In this document: in pieces, positions 24,457-33,173 of the stretch
How the letters are laid out: the number at the start of each line of letters is the position of its first letter
Position numbering within the stretch: the stretch's first letter is position 1
Assembly: GCA_022801595.1 (NCBI GenBank)
Contig: JAAWSO010000001.1
Coordinates: forward strand, 124,001-188,000
DNA: 64,000 nucleotides
Reading direction: 5' to 3'
Source of the DNA: Clostridiales bacterium
GTDB taxonomy: Bacteria > Bacillota > Clostridia > Oscillospirales > Acutalibacteraceae
The notes under the pieces: model-generated
What the model was told of the DNA's origin: nothing
Databases searched by the model: none
The model's input: only the letters and a program-made list of their open reading frames with translations
Translations under genes and position numbers: made by a program

Positions 24457-25626
24457 ATGTTGAACTTTACATTTTATAATCCAGCTAAAATTTATTTTGG
24501 AGCAGGCCAGGAAGCGAAGGTAGGGGAATACGTTGCCCAATACAGCAAGAAGATCCTGCTGCACTACGGCGGAGGCTCTATCAAAAAGAACGGGATTTAC
24601 CAAAAGGTGGCGGATTCGCTGCGCAAATCTGGCGTCGCCTTTGTGGAGTTGGGCGGAGCGCAGCCCAACCCTCGTTTGTCCTTGGTGCGCAAGGGGATTC
24701 AGCTATGTAAGGAGCATGGGCTGAATTTTATCTTAGCAGTCGGAGGGGGGAGCGTCATTGACTCCGCAAAGGGGATTGCTGTCGGCGTATGTGAGCAGGA
24801 GGATATATGGGACTATTACATGGGCGGCTCCGACCGGATTACCCAGGCTTTGTCCATTGGTGTGGTACTGACCATTCCGGCCACCGGGTCAGAAAGCTCG
24901 CCCAGTTCTGTCATTACCAACGAAGAAAATGATATGAAGCGTTCCATTGCGACCCCGCATGTGATTCCCAAGTTTGCCGTGTTGAATCCGGAATTTACCT
25001 ATACGCTGCCGCCCTACCAGATTGCCTGCGGCGCGTCGGATATTTTGTCCCACTTGATGGAACGATACTTTACCCAGGTGGATCATGTGGACTTCACGGA
25101 TCGATTACTGGAAGCCTCCATGCGGACAATTTTGGATCATGGAGTTTTGGCGTTGGAACATCCCGAGGATTATCATGCCCGGGCGGAAATGATGTGGGTG
25201 GGAACCGTGGCTCACAATGGACTTTTGAACACCGGAAGGATCGGGGATTGGGCCAGCCACCATATTGAACATGAGCTCAGCGGCATTTATGATATTGCCC
25301 ATGGAGCAGGCTTGGCGATTGTGACGCCAGCCTGGATGAAATATGTTTGCCATGCGAATATGGATCGCTTTGTCCAGTTTGCCACACGGGTGTTTGATGT
25401 CTCTTATCCCATGGAAGAAAAGGAAAGCATCGTCCGGGAAGGAATTCTCCGTCTGGAAGCTTGGTACCAGCGGATGGGGCTCCCGATTCGACTATCCGAA
25501 GTTGGTATTGGCCGGGATCGGTTTGCGGAAATGGCAGGGAAATGTATGATTGGGCGCAGTCGGGAGGGGAATTTCCAGAAGCTGGATCAGGAGGACATTA
25601 TCAAGATTTATGAGCTGGCTCTATGA
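24457..25626 (+). CDS. Iron-containing alcohol dehydrogenase (butanol dehydrogenase type)
   Basis: 389 residues, the usual size. The nucleotide site is FILAVGGGSVIDSAKGIAVG. The Fe2+ ligands lie in CGASDILSHLMERY and in HHIEHELSGIYDIAHGAGLA, the family's His-rich segment. It is closest to the BDH-type group that reduces aldehydes such as butyraldehyde with NAD(P)H; the exact substrate is unknown. AAAGGAAGGGAG precedes the ATG. It has its own promoter and stands between putP (divergent) and the zinc-ribbon gene. Confidence 0.93.
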   Translation: MLNFTFYNPAKIYFGAGQEAKVGEYVAQYSKKILLHYGGGSIKKNGIYQKVADSLRKSGVAFVELGGAQPNPRLSLVRKGIQLCKEHGLNFILAVGGGSVIDSAKGIAVGVCEQEDIWDYYMGGSDRITQALSIGVVLTIPATGSESSPSSVITNEENDMKRSIATPHVIPKFAVLNPEFTYTLPPYQIACGASDILSHLMERYFTQVDHVDFTDRLLEASMRTILDHGVLALEHPEDYHARAEMMWVGTVAHNGLLNTGRIGDWASHHIEHELSGIYDIAHGAGLAIVTPAWMKYVCHANMDRFVQFATRVFDVSYPMEEKESIVREGILRLEAWYQRMGLPIRLSEVGIGRDRFAEMAGKCMIGRSREGNFQKLDQEDIIKIYELAL

Positions 25627-25700
25627 TGTCAAGCTTTTATTGCACAATTTTGATCTTTGGAGTTCCAAGAAATCACCGGTAGATTCGGTGAAAATGGCTC

Positions 25701-25729
25701 TTGTCACTACCGCCTTTTTTCGGTATAAT
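25701..25729 (+). promoter_or_regulatory. SigA-type promoter of the zinc-ribbon gene
   Basis: TTGTCA (25701-25706), 17 bases, perfect TATAAT (25724-25729). Confidence 0.82.
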
Positions 25730-25770
25730 AAAACTATTATTATGGATCAGAGGAAAGGATGTTTTACAAC

Positions 25771-25971
25771 ATGTCAGTAGAAAATGTTAAAAACAAGGCG
25801 CCGGAATATTTGCCAAAAGAGTGCCCGTTTTGCCATGGCCGCATCTCCGCATTCGGCGCAGAGAGCCATTTGGACTTTTCCAAGGTTAAGGTAATTTGCT
25901 GGAATTGCGGCCGCCACTCCTACTTTAAGCAGGATGAAGCGAACCAATGTTATCACCAAATTGAAAAATAA
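25771..25971 (+). CDS. Small zinc-ribbon protein
   Basis: 66 residues. Two CxxC knuckles, CPFCH and CWNCG, are spaced as in a zinc ribbon; the rest is polar and soluble. ATG 25771 is preferred because AGGAAAGG abuts the earlier ATG 25759 without spacing but precedes 25771 by 12 bases; the four extra residues would not change the prediction. It may bind a protein or nucleic acid; no specific family is recognised. A good promoter and terminator bracket it, which supports a real gene. Confidence 0.8.
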   Translation: MSVENVKNKAPEYLPKECPFCHGRISAFGAESHLDFSKVKVICWNCGRHSYFKQDEANQCYHQIEK

Positions 25972-25993
25972 TTCTTTGAGTAAAATAAATCGA

Positions 25994-26044
25994 AACGGAT
26001 ATCTTGTTGTTGGAACATTTTAAATGACAAAGATATCCGTTTTC
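25994..26044 (+). terminator. Terminator after the zinc-ribbon gene
   Basis: Perfect 12-bp stem AACGGATATCTT (25994-26005)/AAGATATCCGTT (26030-26041) with a 24-base loop and a T-rich tail. The loop is long for a terminator. Confidence 0.65.
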
Positions 26045-26115
26045 TTGTTTGAAAATGAAGAAAAATCTTTATATAATGTTCAAATTATAGTCAAATTGCT
26101 ATCACATTTGGAGTC

Positions 26116-26253
26116 TATAATAAGAATCAGTAAAGAGATAGCTGTCTACTAAAATATACTGAAATAGCTTGATCGTGGTCGGAATACCGGCGGCAGGCTA
26201 TTCAGACCAACGATTCGTCCTCTATAGCACAATTTTGTTATAGGGGCTTTTTT
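26116..26253 (+). ncRNA. Candidate small structured RNA between two genes
   Basis: A perfect TATAAT (26116-26121) has only a weak -35. About 50 bases later a long hairpin forms: ATCGTGGTC (26172-26180) pairs with GACCAACGAT (one bulged A, 26205-26214), and inside it GAATA (26182-26186) pairs with TATTC (26199-26203) around a GC-rich loop. A terminator stem CCTCTATA (26219-26226)/TATAGGGG (26239-26246) with TTTTTT follows. No open frame fits. The neighbouring genes point inwards and do not need it. I see no match to 6S, SRP or a known riboswitch; it may be a standalone small RNA of about 125 nt. Confidence 0.4.
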
Positions 26254-26315
26254 ATGCCTCGTATACCCTACAAATAAAGTGTTTCGGAGCAACCGTTCTT
26301 TTCGAGTGGCATAAG

Positions 26316-26346
26316 AAAAGGACAGGAATTTTTCCTGTCCTTTTTG
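26316..26346. terminator. Bidirectional terminator after the P-type ATPase gene
   Basis: Perfect 13-bp stem AAAAGGACAGGAA (26316-26328)/TTCCTGTCCTTTT (26332-26344). It lies just past the minus-strand ATPase stop at 26355 and ends its transcript; T-runs flank both sides. Confidence 0.85.
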
Positions 26347-26354
26347 ATTCCCAT

Positions 26355-28808
26355 TTATTTTTGCTTCTCGGTTTGTTTTCGCGCCTGTTTCCAAGCGATA
26401 ATTTTGTTGGTGAAAAAGTCGACCAGACGGACCAAAACCTTGTCCACAAAGATAGGCAGGATAATCATCAATAAAATATCCAAGCCCAGCAGTGGCAATA
26501 GAGACCATACCATGTTCTTGGTAAGAGGGACTAGGGACAACAATTCCGTGGGCAGCACGTACATGCCCAGGAAAAGAGCGGCAATCAGTGCGGCAGACAA
26601 CACACAGAACAGCCCGCCTCGGATCCAGTTCAATGGCAAACAGACCCGGAACAGTACCAGCAACCCAGTAAATGAGGTAGCCAATACACAGAGGGTGGAA
26701 AGCTGTTCCACGTTGAATGGAAGATACATGGAAATAACCATGACCAACAACACATTTGCCGACATGGTGATAGCGCCAGGCACTGCTTTCATCAGTACAT
26801 TGGTGACAAACCGTCCTTGTACCCGTTCCTTGTTTGGCTCTAACGCCAGCAGGAAAGATGGCGCCCCTATCGTAAAAGCGTTAATCAGTGTAAACTGGAT
26901 CGGGAGGAAAGGATAGTCTCGGTTAATAAAAATAAAACAAATGGCAATGATGGTGGAGAATATTGTTTTCACTAAAAAGAGGGAGGCGGATCGTTGAAGA
27001 TTGTTAATGGAGCGGCGGCCTTCCCGCACCACCAGTGGCATGGAAGCGAAATTGGAATCCATGAGCACTAGTTGGGAAACGGTTCGGGCAGCATCACTGC
27101 CCGAAGCCATGGCCACGCTGCAATCCGATTCCTTTAGCGCCAAAACATCATTGACGCCATCGCCAGTCATAGCTACCGTGTGACCTTTTTTCTTCAAAGC
27201 CGTGACCAGTTCTAGCTTCTGATGAGGCGTCACCCGACCAAATACGCTGTATTTTTCAGCAGCCTCCTCCACTTGTTCTACAGTTTCTAAGGTGGTGGCA
27301 TCCACATAATTGGCCGCATCGGTTAGGCCAGCTTTTTGAGCGATATTTGATACCGTAATGGCGTTGTCACCAGAAATTACCTTCAATGTTACCCCTTCTT
27401 CAGCAAAGTATTCCAGGGTTTGTTTGGCTTCCGTTCGGATTTTATCACTAATTAATAGAAGGGCAAGAGGCGTGATGGTTTCCGGCAGCGTTTTTTCAGT
27501 TAACGTTTCCGAAAAATGAGCGAGCAGTAAAACACGGTGCCCTTGATTGGAATACGTTTCTACCTGCTCCTGCACTTGATGAAACTGTTCTTGCAAGATG
27601 AATTCCGCCGCGCCCAGCACAAAACTGCCGGCCTCCGTAAAGGTGGCACCGCTCCACTTTCGAGCGGAGGAAAAAGGGATTGCATGGGTGCATGCCCAGG
27701 AACAGGAAGCGGGATAGGCGTCTTTCAGAGCTAAAAATGTCGGGTTCGTATCCGGTAGGGAATCGACCAGAGCGGAGAGGATTTCTTCGTAGGAAGCAGG
27801 CATTTCCTCCGGTTTCCGTAGTGGGATGAGCTGATCCACCTGCATGGTTCCTTCGGTGATGGTGCCGGTTTTGTCTAGGCAAAGGGTATCTACCCGTGCC
27901 AGCGTTTCAATGCAGTAAAGCTCTTGTACCAGAGTTTTGTGTTGAGACAGGCGGATGACGCTGACCGCCAACACCACACTGGTGAGAAGTACTAGGCCTT
28001 CTGGGATCATCCCCACTAAGGCAGCCACCGTACTGACAATAGCTCGTGAAACTTCCTGATCGGAAATCAAAAGCTGTTTACAGAATAAGGCGATGGAAAT
28101 GGGAATTAGGGAAATGCCGATCCATTTGATGATTTTATTAATGGAAGTCATAATTTCCGAATTTGGCCGTTTGATGTATTTGGCGCTGGCGGAGATTTTG
28201 GCAGCGTAATTTTCTGCGCCAACATGCTCCACACGGGCCAGGCAATGTCCACTGACGAGAAAGCTGCCGGAAAGCAAAAGATCGCCCGGTTGTTTTAGAA
28301 CAGGGTCCGACTCACCAGTGATCAACGATTCATTCACCTCACACTCTCCTTGGCATACAATGGCATCGGAGCAAATTTGCTGTCCAGAAGAGAGAGCGAG
28401 GATGTCGTCAAGTACAATGGAATGGATGTCCAGCTCCTGTCTTTGCCCATCTCGGATAACATGGGCTTTTGGCGCAGCAATCAGGGACAGCTTGTCGATG
28501 ATTTGCTTGGCACGGATTTCTTGAAAAATCCCAATGATCGTATTGAAAAACATGACGCCTAAAAATAAGGCGTTCTGCAGGGAACCTACACTGATGACCA
28601 AAGCTCCTAAGATCAGGTTTAAAATATTAAACGGGGTGATTAAATGATCCCGGACAATCCGGGGAATGCTTTTTGTTTTGATCTCGACTTCTTGATTGAC
28701 CCATCCTTCTTGGAATCGTTGGGCAACCTGTTCTTTCGTCAGTCCCATTTTCGGGTTGGCGGAGATTCGGATGGGTTGGGATGAAGCGGATGCCGTTTCT
28801 TGCTTCAT
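26355..28808 (-). CDS. P-type cation-transporting ATPase (CtpE/Ca2+-like)
   Basis: 817 residues. The phosphorylation site is CLDKTGTITEG, the actuator has NESLITGESDPVLKQPGD, and the hinge is MTGDGVNDVLALKESDCSVA. In helix 4 the ion-site motif GMIPEGLVLLTS (PEGL) resembles Ca2+ ATPases and mycobacterial CtpE rather than heavy-metal pumps. No N-terminal metal-binding domain is present. The likely job is export of Ca2+ or a similar divalent ion from the cytoplasm, an inference from the motif. GGAAGG precedes the ATG. It is a single gene. Confidence 0.9.
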   Translation of the reverse strand: MKQETASASSQPIRISANPKMGLTKEQVAQRFQEGWVNQEVEIKTKSIPRIVRDHLITPFNILNLILGALVISVGSLQNALFLGVMFFNTIIGIFQEIRAKQIIDKLSLIAAPKAHVIRDGQRQELDIHSIVLDDILALSSGQQICSDAIVCQGECEVNESLITGESDPVLKQPGDLLLSGSFLVSGHCLARVEHVGAENYAAKISASAKYIKRPNSEIMTSINKIIKWIGISLIPISIALFCKQLLISDQEVSRAIVSTVAALVGMIPEGLVLLTSVVLAVSVIRLSQHKTLVQELYCIETLARVDTLCLDKTGTITEGTMQVDQLIPLRKPEEMPASYEEILSALVDSLPDTNPTFLALKDAYPASCSWACTHAIPFSSARKWSGATFTEAGSFVLGAAEFILQEQFHQVQEQVETYSNQGHRVLLLAHFSETLTEKTLPETITPLALLLISDKIRTEAKQTLEYFAEEGVTLKVISGDNAITVSNIAQKAGLTDAANYVDATTLETVEQVEEAAEKYSVFGRVTPHQKLELVTALKKKGHTVAMTGDGVNDVLALKESDCSVAMASGSDAARTVSQLVLMDSNFASMPLVVREGRRSINNLQRSASLFLVKTIFSTIIAICFIFINRDYPFLPIQFTLINAFTIGAPSFLLALEPNKERVQGRFVTNVLMKAVPGAITMSANVLLVMVISMYLPFNVEQLSTLCVLATSFTGLLVLFRVCLPLNWIRGGLFCVLSAALIAALFLGMYVLPTELLSLVPLTKNMVWSLLPLLGLDILLMIILPIFVDKVLVRLVDFFTNKIIAWKQARKQTEKQK

Positions 28809-29131
28809 GTTGGTTCCTTCCTTTCCCAGTAATTTTCATTTAAATTCCCAGACTTGTTCTGGGAGCTAATATGGAATATGATATCAGGAAGATATCAAGA
28901 AAATGTCACAAAAATAATAAATATTGAGCAATTCTCCACTTTTGTATATCTTGCAAGGAAAAAAGTGGAGAAAGGAAATGGATATTCCTTATTATACACG
29001 AAACTACAGGAAATTCATAGAGGGGAGATTAGAAGGACAAATGGAAACACTGTGTAAAAATAGGCTTGGATTTGGTTAAAATGAACAATAAGATGTTGGG
29101 GATTTTGTATGAATTATATTTAAGATTGATC
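28809..29131. other. Intergenic, contains one long inverted repeat
   Basis: About 320 AT-rich bases between divergent genes. At 28932-28943 TTCTCCACTTTT pairs perfectly with AAAAGTGGAGAA at 28961-28972 around a 17-base loop, without a T-tail typical of a terminator. A smaller hairpin TCCCAGA/TCTGGGA lies near 28845-28863. No gene is supported. Confidence 0.5.
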
Positions 29132-29159
29132 TTGTTAGAAATTTGAAACGTGGTATAAT
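29132..29159 (+). promoter_or_regulatory. SigA-type promoter of the O-antigen-ligase-like gene
   Basis: TTGTTA (29132-29137), 16 bases, perfect TATAAT (29154-29159). Confidence 0.75.
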
Positions 29160-29199
29160 GAAGGGTGAGAAGATTTCGTGAGAAAATTTAATCATTTTT

Positions 29200-30492
29200 G
29201 TGTTTGAAGACAAAATTTTCCGCCAAAGGAGGGATTTTGTTATACGAAATTACTTAAATGTAATGTTACATACGTTCAAAAATAAAGGAATCAAAAGCTT
29301 TCACACCTGGGCGGCGCTGCTATTTACCAGCTCCATTTTCTTACCATATTATGTGACGATTTTAGCGGTCGTAGTCTTAGGGTCTATGGTTTTATTTCAT
29401 TGGGAACGTGCTCATGCGGCATTTTGCAATGTTCGAGCCAAAGTGATCATGGGCTTTTGCCCCGCAACAGGCCTAATTTCCATGGTCTATCGCAATTATT
29501 TCGGTGCGCTTTGTGCGTTGTTTCTGTTTTTGTTGCTGGCTTTGGGCTTTTATCTGCGCAGCGGCATGACCCGCCAACTTTTTCACAAACTGCTGGATCT
29601 GGTCTGTATTGGAAGCGTGCTGAGTTTTCTTGTGGCCGGAATCCAAAAGCTAGTTTTTTTGCCGGCTCATCCCGAGTATCGGCCGGTATCCACTTTTTTT
29701 AATGCAAACCACTACGCCACAATCATTGAATTTGTGGTGCTGATTTCCTTATATCGCCTCAGTCATCGTACGGGACATCGAAAATTCTATATCGGTATTA
29801 TCGCAATCAATTTGGCTGGGTTGTATTTGACTGGAAGCATGTCGTCCCTAGCCGCTTTATCTTGTGCGGCACTGATATTTTTGATCCTGAAAGGGAAAAA
29901 TAAACTGGCATTGGGATTGGTTGGAGCGGTGTTAGCATTCGCTGTTTCCACTTTGGTTTTTCCAGAAATCTTCCCCCGGGTGGATATGATTGACCATACC
30001 ATGGGACAGCGGTTAGATATTTGGCAGGTTGCTCTGCGAGGCATCCAGGAAACCCCACTGTTTGGCCAAGGTCCTCTAACGTACATGAATATTTGTGGAA
30101 AGTTTGGAGGCCTGCCGGTGATTCACAGTCACAACCTGTTCCTGGATACTCTTCTGAGTTATGGCTTGTTCGGCTCGTTGTTCCTATTTTTCTGTGCATT
30201 GTCACAGTTAAGGGTGATTATTCATCGGCTCAAAAATAATGTGTGTACCAGCATGAATTTTTTGATTTTGGCGGTATTAGCTGCGGTTCTTGTTCATGGT
30301 GTGACCGATGTTACCATTTTTGGAATTCAAACAGGTCCATTGTTCCTGTTGATCTGTACCTCCATGGGTGTGCAGGCAGAAACCAAGAGAACCCGGAGAG
30401 CAACTTCGGTTCCTTCTTTGGGTTCTTTGCACCGGATTGGAGAAAAATATAGCCGGGAAGGTAGTCAGGGGATTTATTCCATCAAACGATAA
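29200..30492 (+). CDS. O-antigen ligase/polymerase-family membrane protein
   Basis: Up to 430 residues with about ten hydrophobic helices. The large loop near residues 255-325 has TMGQRLDIWQVALRGIQETP, LFGQGPLTYMN and IHSHNLFLDTLLSYGLFG, the arrangement of Wzy/WaaL/RfaL proteins. It likely joins or polymerises surface polysaccharide at the outer face. The start is unclear: GTG 29200 has no ribosome site, while AAAGGAGG at 29225-29232 points to TTG 29237, which reads a six-codon frame ending at 29257, or to in-frame ATA 29242. ATG 29263 is another option. No other polysaccharide genes are adjacent. Confidence 0.75.
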   Translation: MFEDKIFRQRRDFVIRNYLNVMLHTFKNKGIKSFHTWAALLFTSSIFLPYYVTILAVVVLGSMVLFHWERAHAAFCNVRAKVIMGFCPATGLISMVYRNYFGALCALFLFLLLALGFYLRSGMTRQLFHKLLDLVCIGSVLSFLVAGIQKLVFLPAHPEYRPVSTFFNANHYATIIEFVVLISLYRLSHRTGHRKFYIGIIAINLAGLYLTGSMSSLAALSCAALIFLILKGKNKLALGLVGAVLAFAVSTLVFPEIFPRVDMIDHTMGQRLDIWQVALRGIQETPLFGQGPLTYMNICGKFGGLPVIHSHNLFLDTLLSYGLFGSLFLFFCALSQLRVIIHRLKNNVCTSMNFLILAVLAAVLVHGVTDVTIFGIQTGPLFLLICTSMGVQAETKRTRRATSVPSLGSLHRIGEKYSREGSQGIYSIKR

Positions 30493-30495
30493 CAT

Positions 30496-30530
30496 AAAAG
30501 GCTTGAAGCAAATTCGCTTCAAGCCTTTTT
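30496..30530. terminator. Strong terminator between convergent genes
   Basis: Stem AAAAGGCTTGAAGC (30496-30509)/GCTTCAAGCCTTTT (30515-30528) with T-runs on both strands; serves the membrane protein gene and the FliD-like gene. Confidence 0.92.
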
Positions 30531-30548
30531 CTATTGCTTAGAAAATAA

Positions 30549-31934
30549 TTAAATATACAGGTTAAAGAATAGGGGGTTCTGGAACAGGTATGGCGCGTAA
30601 TTATAAACTAACGGTGTAGTGCCTTGGTAATAATACCGTTGGATAATCGCCGCTTGATTGGAAGCCTCTTTTTTCTCCTGGTTCAAAAGACTGGCAGAGG
30701 ATTGATTCAAAGCAGCTTTGGAGCTTTTTTGAATATCGTCTGCAAAGTCAGAGCGTTCCAAGACATCTCGAACCTTGAGCGGATCTTTTTCCAGTTGGTT
30801 GTTTAGTTTCAGTATATCCACATCTAACTTGTCACCAGTACCCCAAGAAAATCCAATCTCTTCCATGGCCAAGCTTAATTTTACCGAATTCTTCAGTTGG
30901 TCTCGTACCCTGGAAACGCCGGTACCGCGCTCTTGATTATCTGTGAGAAAATCCATGGTATCGTTAAATTTCTTCACTAAATCCGCGGCTTTCTCAATTA
31001 ATTTTTCCGGATCTAATTCGGTTTTGATCTGTGTCTTGCCAACGGAGTGAAAATCCACCCGCAGGTCTTTGTTTCCAGTTTCGTCAATGGCAATGTTTTC
31101 ATTGGACTCGGATTCCCGGGTAAACGACCGGTCAATTCCGGTGGATGCCTTATTTTTGCTGACCGTATAAGTTAAATTTTGCGCCAATTGTTGGTTAGTA
31201 GCTTCCAATTGGTTGTTGCCATCCGATGCAGTGGCCAGGAAAGCGTTGCTTTTGCCGGTTTCCATGGATTCGAGCTGAATCTGCCGATTGCTGTTGTCAT
31301 CGGTCACAAGGGAGGCTTGAACTCCTAAGGTCTGAGCCTGCGCATTGATTTGCTCCACAATATCTTGCTGAACCTGATCGTTAGTTTTGCCTTCGGTTTT
31401 GATTGAAATATCTGCCCCAATATTCTTGCCCGATTCGTCAGTACGGTTTGTTTCAATCCGTAGGGTGCCGTCCCGAAAGGTACGGTCTGAGCCGTCGCCA
31501 TTGGAAGTTCGGAGAGTAGTGACCTGTTTTTGCGCCAACTGCTGTACCCCTATGTCATAGGAAGCAGGTTGATGCATTGTGTTTATGGAATCCTCTACCG
31601 CGGCAACCGCCGGATTGCTACTGGACAGCTCCAGCTTGCTCCAAGTATCCGTTTGGCTCAAATCACTGATTTTATTGGCGGAACTGTTTAAATCATTGAG
31701 CTTTTGCTGATATTCCTTTAAAAAGTCCAGAGAATCGGAAGTGACCTGGTTGTTGTTGACCAACAAATTGCGGCCAGGTAGAACCGGAGAAATGCTGGAA
31801 ACTGGAGTGACAGCAAGGTTTCCATTGGTACGGTTGACCTCACGGATGGCCTGCAAATTTTGCGTATAAGACATACGGTTATTGAGGAGGGAAAGCCAAT
31901 TATAATTCGGCCCATAAGCATAGGTAAATAACAT
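30549..31934 (-). CDS. Orphan FliD-like (flagellar cap family) protein
   Basis: 461 residues, mostly polar with long helices. The middle has IKTEGKTNDQVQQDIVEQIN and LTYTVSKNKAST-type repeats. The end, MEEIGFSWGTGDKLDVDILK then LNNQLEKDPLKVRDVLE, closely mirrors the C-terminus of FliD (G-x-L-x-(L/V)D-x-x-K-L...DP..V). The region DLVKKFNDTMDFLTDNQ matches the FliD signature around the D0/D1 helices, so homology to hook-associated protein 2 is likely. It lacks the usual N-terminal TSGLD motif, and no other flagellar genes occur here. It may be a secreted or surface filament-cap-like protein in a cell without flagella. The weak ribosome site AAAGGGG is 10 bases upstream. Confidence 0.65.
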   Translation of the reverse strand: MLFTYAYGPNYNWLSLLNNRMSYTQNLQAIREVNRTNGNLAVTPVSSISPVLPGRNLLVNNNQVTSDSLDFLKEYQQKLNDLNSSANKISDLSQTDTWSKLELSSSNPAVAAVEDSINTMHQPASYDIGVQQLAQKQVTTLRTSNGDGSDRTFRDGTLRIETNRTDESGKNIGADISIKTEGKTNDQVQQDIVEQINAQAQTLGVQASLVTDDNSNRQIQLESMETGKSNAFLATASDGNNQLEATNQQLAQNLTYTVSKNKASTGIDRSFTRESESNENIAIDETGNKDLRVDFHSVGKTQIKTELDPEKLIEKAADLVKKFNDTMDFLTDNQERGTGVSRVRDQLKNSVKLSLAMEEIGFSWGTGDKLDVDILKLNNQLEKDPLKVRDVLERSDFADDIQKSSKAALNQSSASLLNQEKKEASNQAAIIQRYYYQGTTPLVYNYAPYLFQNPLFFNLYI

Positions 31935-32117
31935 GAAGGATCAACCCCTTTAAAAAAATATAATTATCTAGGTTAATCATAGCACAACTGTCTGAAAAAA
32001 ACAACAATTTTTTCCAAGGAAAGGAATGTTTTGTGACAGTTTTGTAATGAAACAGTCACTGGGATGTCACTAGGTGCTGATATCCTTTTGATAGAATGAT
32101 TTGGGAAGGGGAATGGT

Positions 32118-32303
32118 ATGATGCAGAGAAAACTGGCAGTGGCCAGCATTTTATTTGGAGCGTGGATTGGGGTATGTGCGCTGATGTTTGCATTGCGTTA
32201 TACCGTAGAACAGAATGAGGACGCTTCGATTCCGGTGATTGCTGTGGCAGCCCAAGCCCATCGGGATCAAGGAGTCATCAGATTGGATGATAGGATCGGC
32301 TAA
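32118..32303 (+). CDS. Small single-pass membrane protein
   Basis: 61 residues (60 from ATG 32121). The N-terminal helix KLAVASILFGAWIGVCALMF (about residues 5-24) is followed by a polar tail rich in Ala and Asp (AVAAQAHRDQGVIRLDDRIG). AAGGGGA lies before the tandem ATGs. No family is recognised. It is isolated, between the FliD-like gene (divergent) and the trp operon end, and a shared terminator follows. Confidence 0.5.
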   Translation: MMQRKLAVASILFGAWIGVCALMFALRYTVEQNEDASIPVIAVAAQAHRDQGVIRLDDRIG

Positions 32304-32343
32304 GAGAAGCCAAACGCCTGATTCAAAGGATCAGCAGAAATAA

Positions 32344-32383
32344 AAAGCGGTATGGAATTTCCATACCGCTTTGCTGTTTTTTT
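32344..32383. terminator. Bidirectional terminator between small gene and trp operon
   Basis: Perfect 14-bp stem AAAGCGGTATGGAA (32344-32357)/TTCCATACCGCTTT (32359-32372), one-base loop, T-runs on both strands. It closes the trp operon on the minus strand. Confidence 0.9.
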
Positions 32384-33173
32384 AATCTTGGTCCAATGCC
32401 TCCCGCATGGTTTTGATAAAGGCGCCGACCGCTTGAGGGGCTTGTTGTTTGTTCTCTGCCACAATGCTGACGATGGCGCTGCCCACAATGACACCGTCGC
32501 AGTATTGTTTCATTTCTTTCGCTTGCTCTGGGGTGGCAATGCCGAAGCCCACCGCATACGGTGTGGATGAATACTGGCGGATGGTGTCAAAAAATGGTCC
32601 GAAATCTGTGGAGAATTGCTGACGCACACCAGTTACGCCAGTGGAGGAAACGCAATAGAGGAAACCCTCGCTGTCCTTGGCAATGGCTTCAATCCGTTGG
32701 TGGGAGGTAGGGGCGACTAGATGGATGTTATAAACGCCATGCGCCTTTGCGATATCGCAAATTTCATCCTGTTCCTCATAAGGCAGATCAGGGACAATTA
32801 CGCCGTCAATGCCATGCTCTTGACACAGGCTGAAAAAGCGTTCTTTGCCAAATCGGAAGATGGTATTGATATACATCATCAGGAGCAGCGGGACTTGTGT
32901 CTTTTGGCGCAGGCTTTTCACCATTTCAAAAATTCCCACCAAGGTGGTACCGCCTTGCAGGGCGCGGAGGCTGGCTTCTTGGATGACCGGGCCTTCTGCG
33001 ACTGGGTCGGAAAACGGCACGCCCAATTCAATGATATCTGCGCCTTGACGTTCCATTTCCAAGACGATGTTTTCCGTCGTGTCAAAATCTGGATCTCCGG
33101 CTGTGATGAACGTAATTAAAGCTTTTTTCTTTTCGGCTTTCAGTTCTGCAAATTTTTTGTCAATTCTATTCAC
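32382..33173 (-). CDS. trpA: Tryptophan synthase alpha chain
   Basis: 263 residues from GTG 33173, which has AGGGGGA at good distance; TTG 33182 is too close to it. Signatures are [20 protein letters not shown] with the catalytic Asp, [11 protein letters not shown] and ITGVRQ-type segments ([13 protein letters not shown]). It cleaves indole-3-glycerol phosphate to indole, which passes to TrpB. The start overlaps the trpB stop by eight bases, showing translational coupling. It is the last gene of the trpEGDCFBA operon and precedes a strong terminator. Confidence 0.97.
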   Translation of the reverse strand: MNRIDKKFAELKAEKKKALITFITAGDPDFDTTENIVLEMERQGADIIELGVPFSDPVAEGPVIQEASLRALQGGTTLVGIFEMVKSLRQKTQVPLLLMMYINTIFRFGKERFFSLCQEHGIDGVIVPDLPYEEQDEICDIAKAHGVYNIHLVAPTSHQRIEAIAKDSEGFLYCVSSTGVTGVRQQFSTDFGPFFDTIRQYSSTPYAVGFGIATPEQAKEMKQYCDGVIVGSAIVSIVAENKQQAPQAVGAFIKTMREALDQD

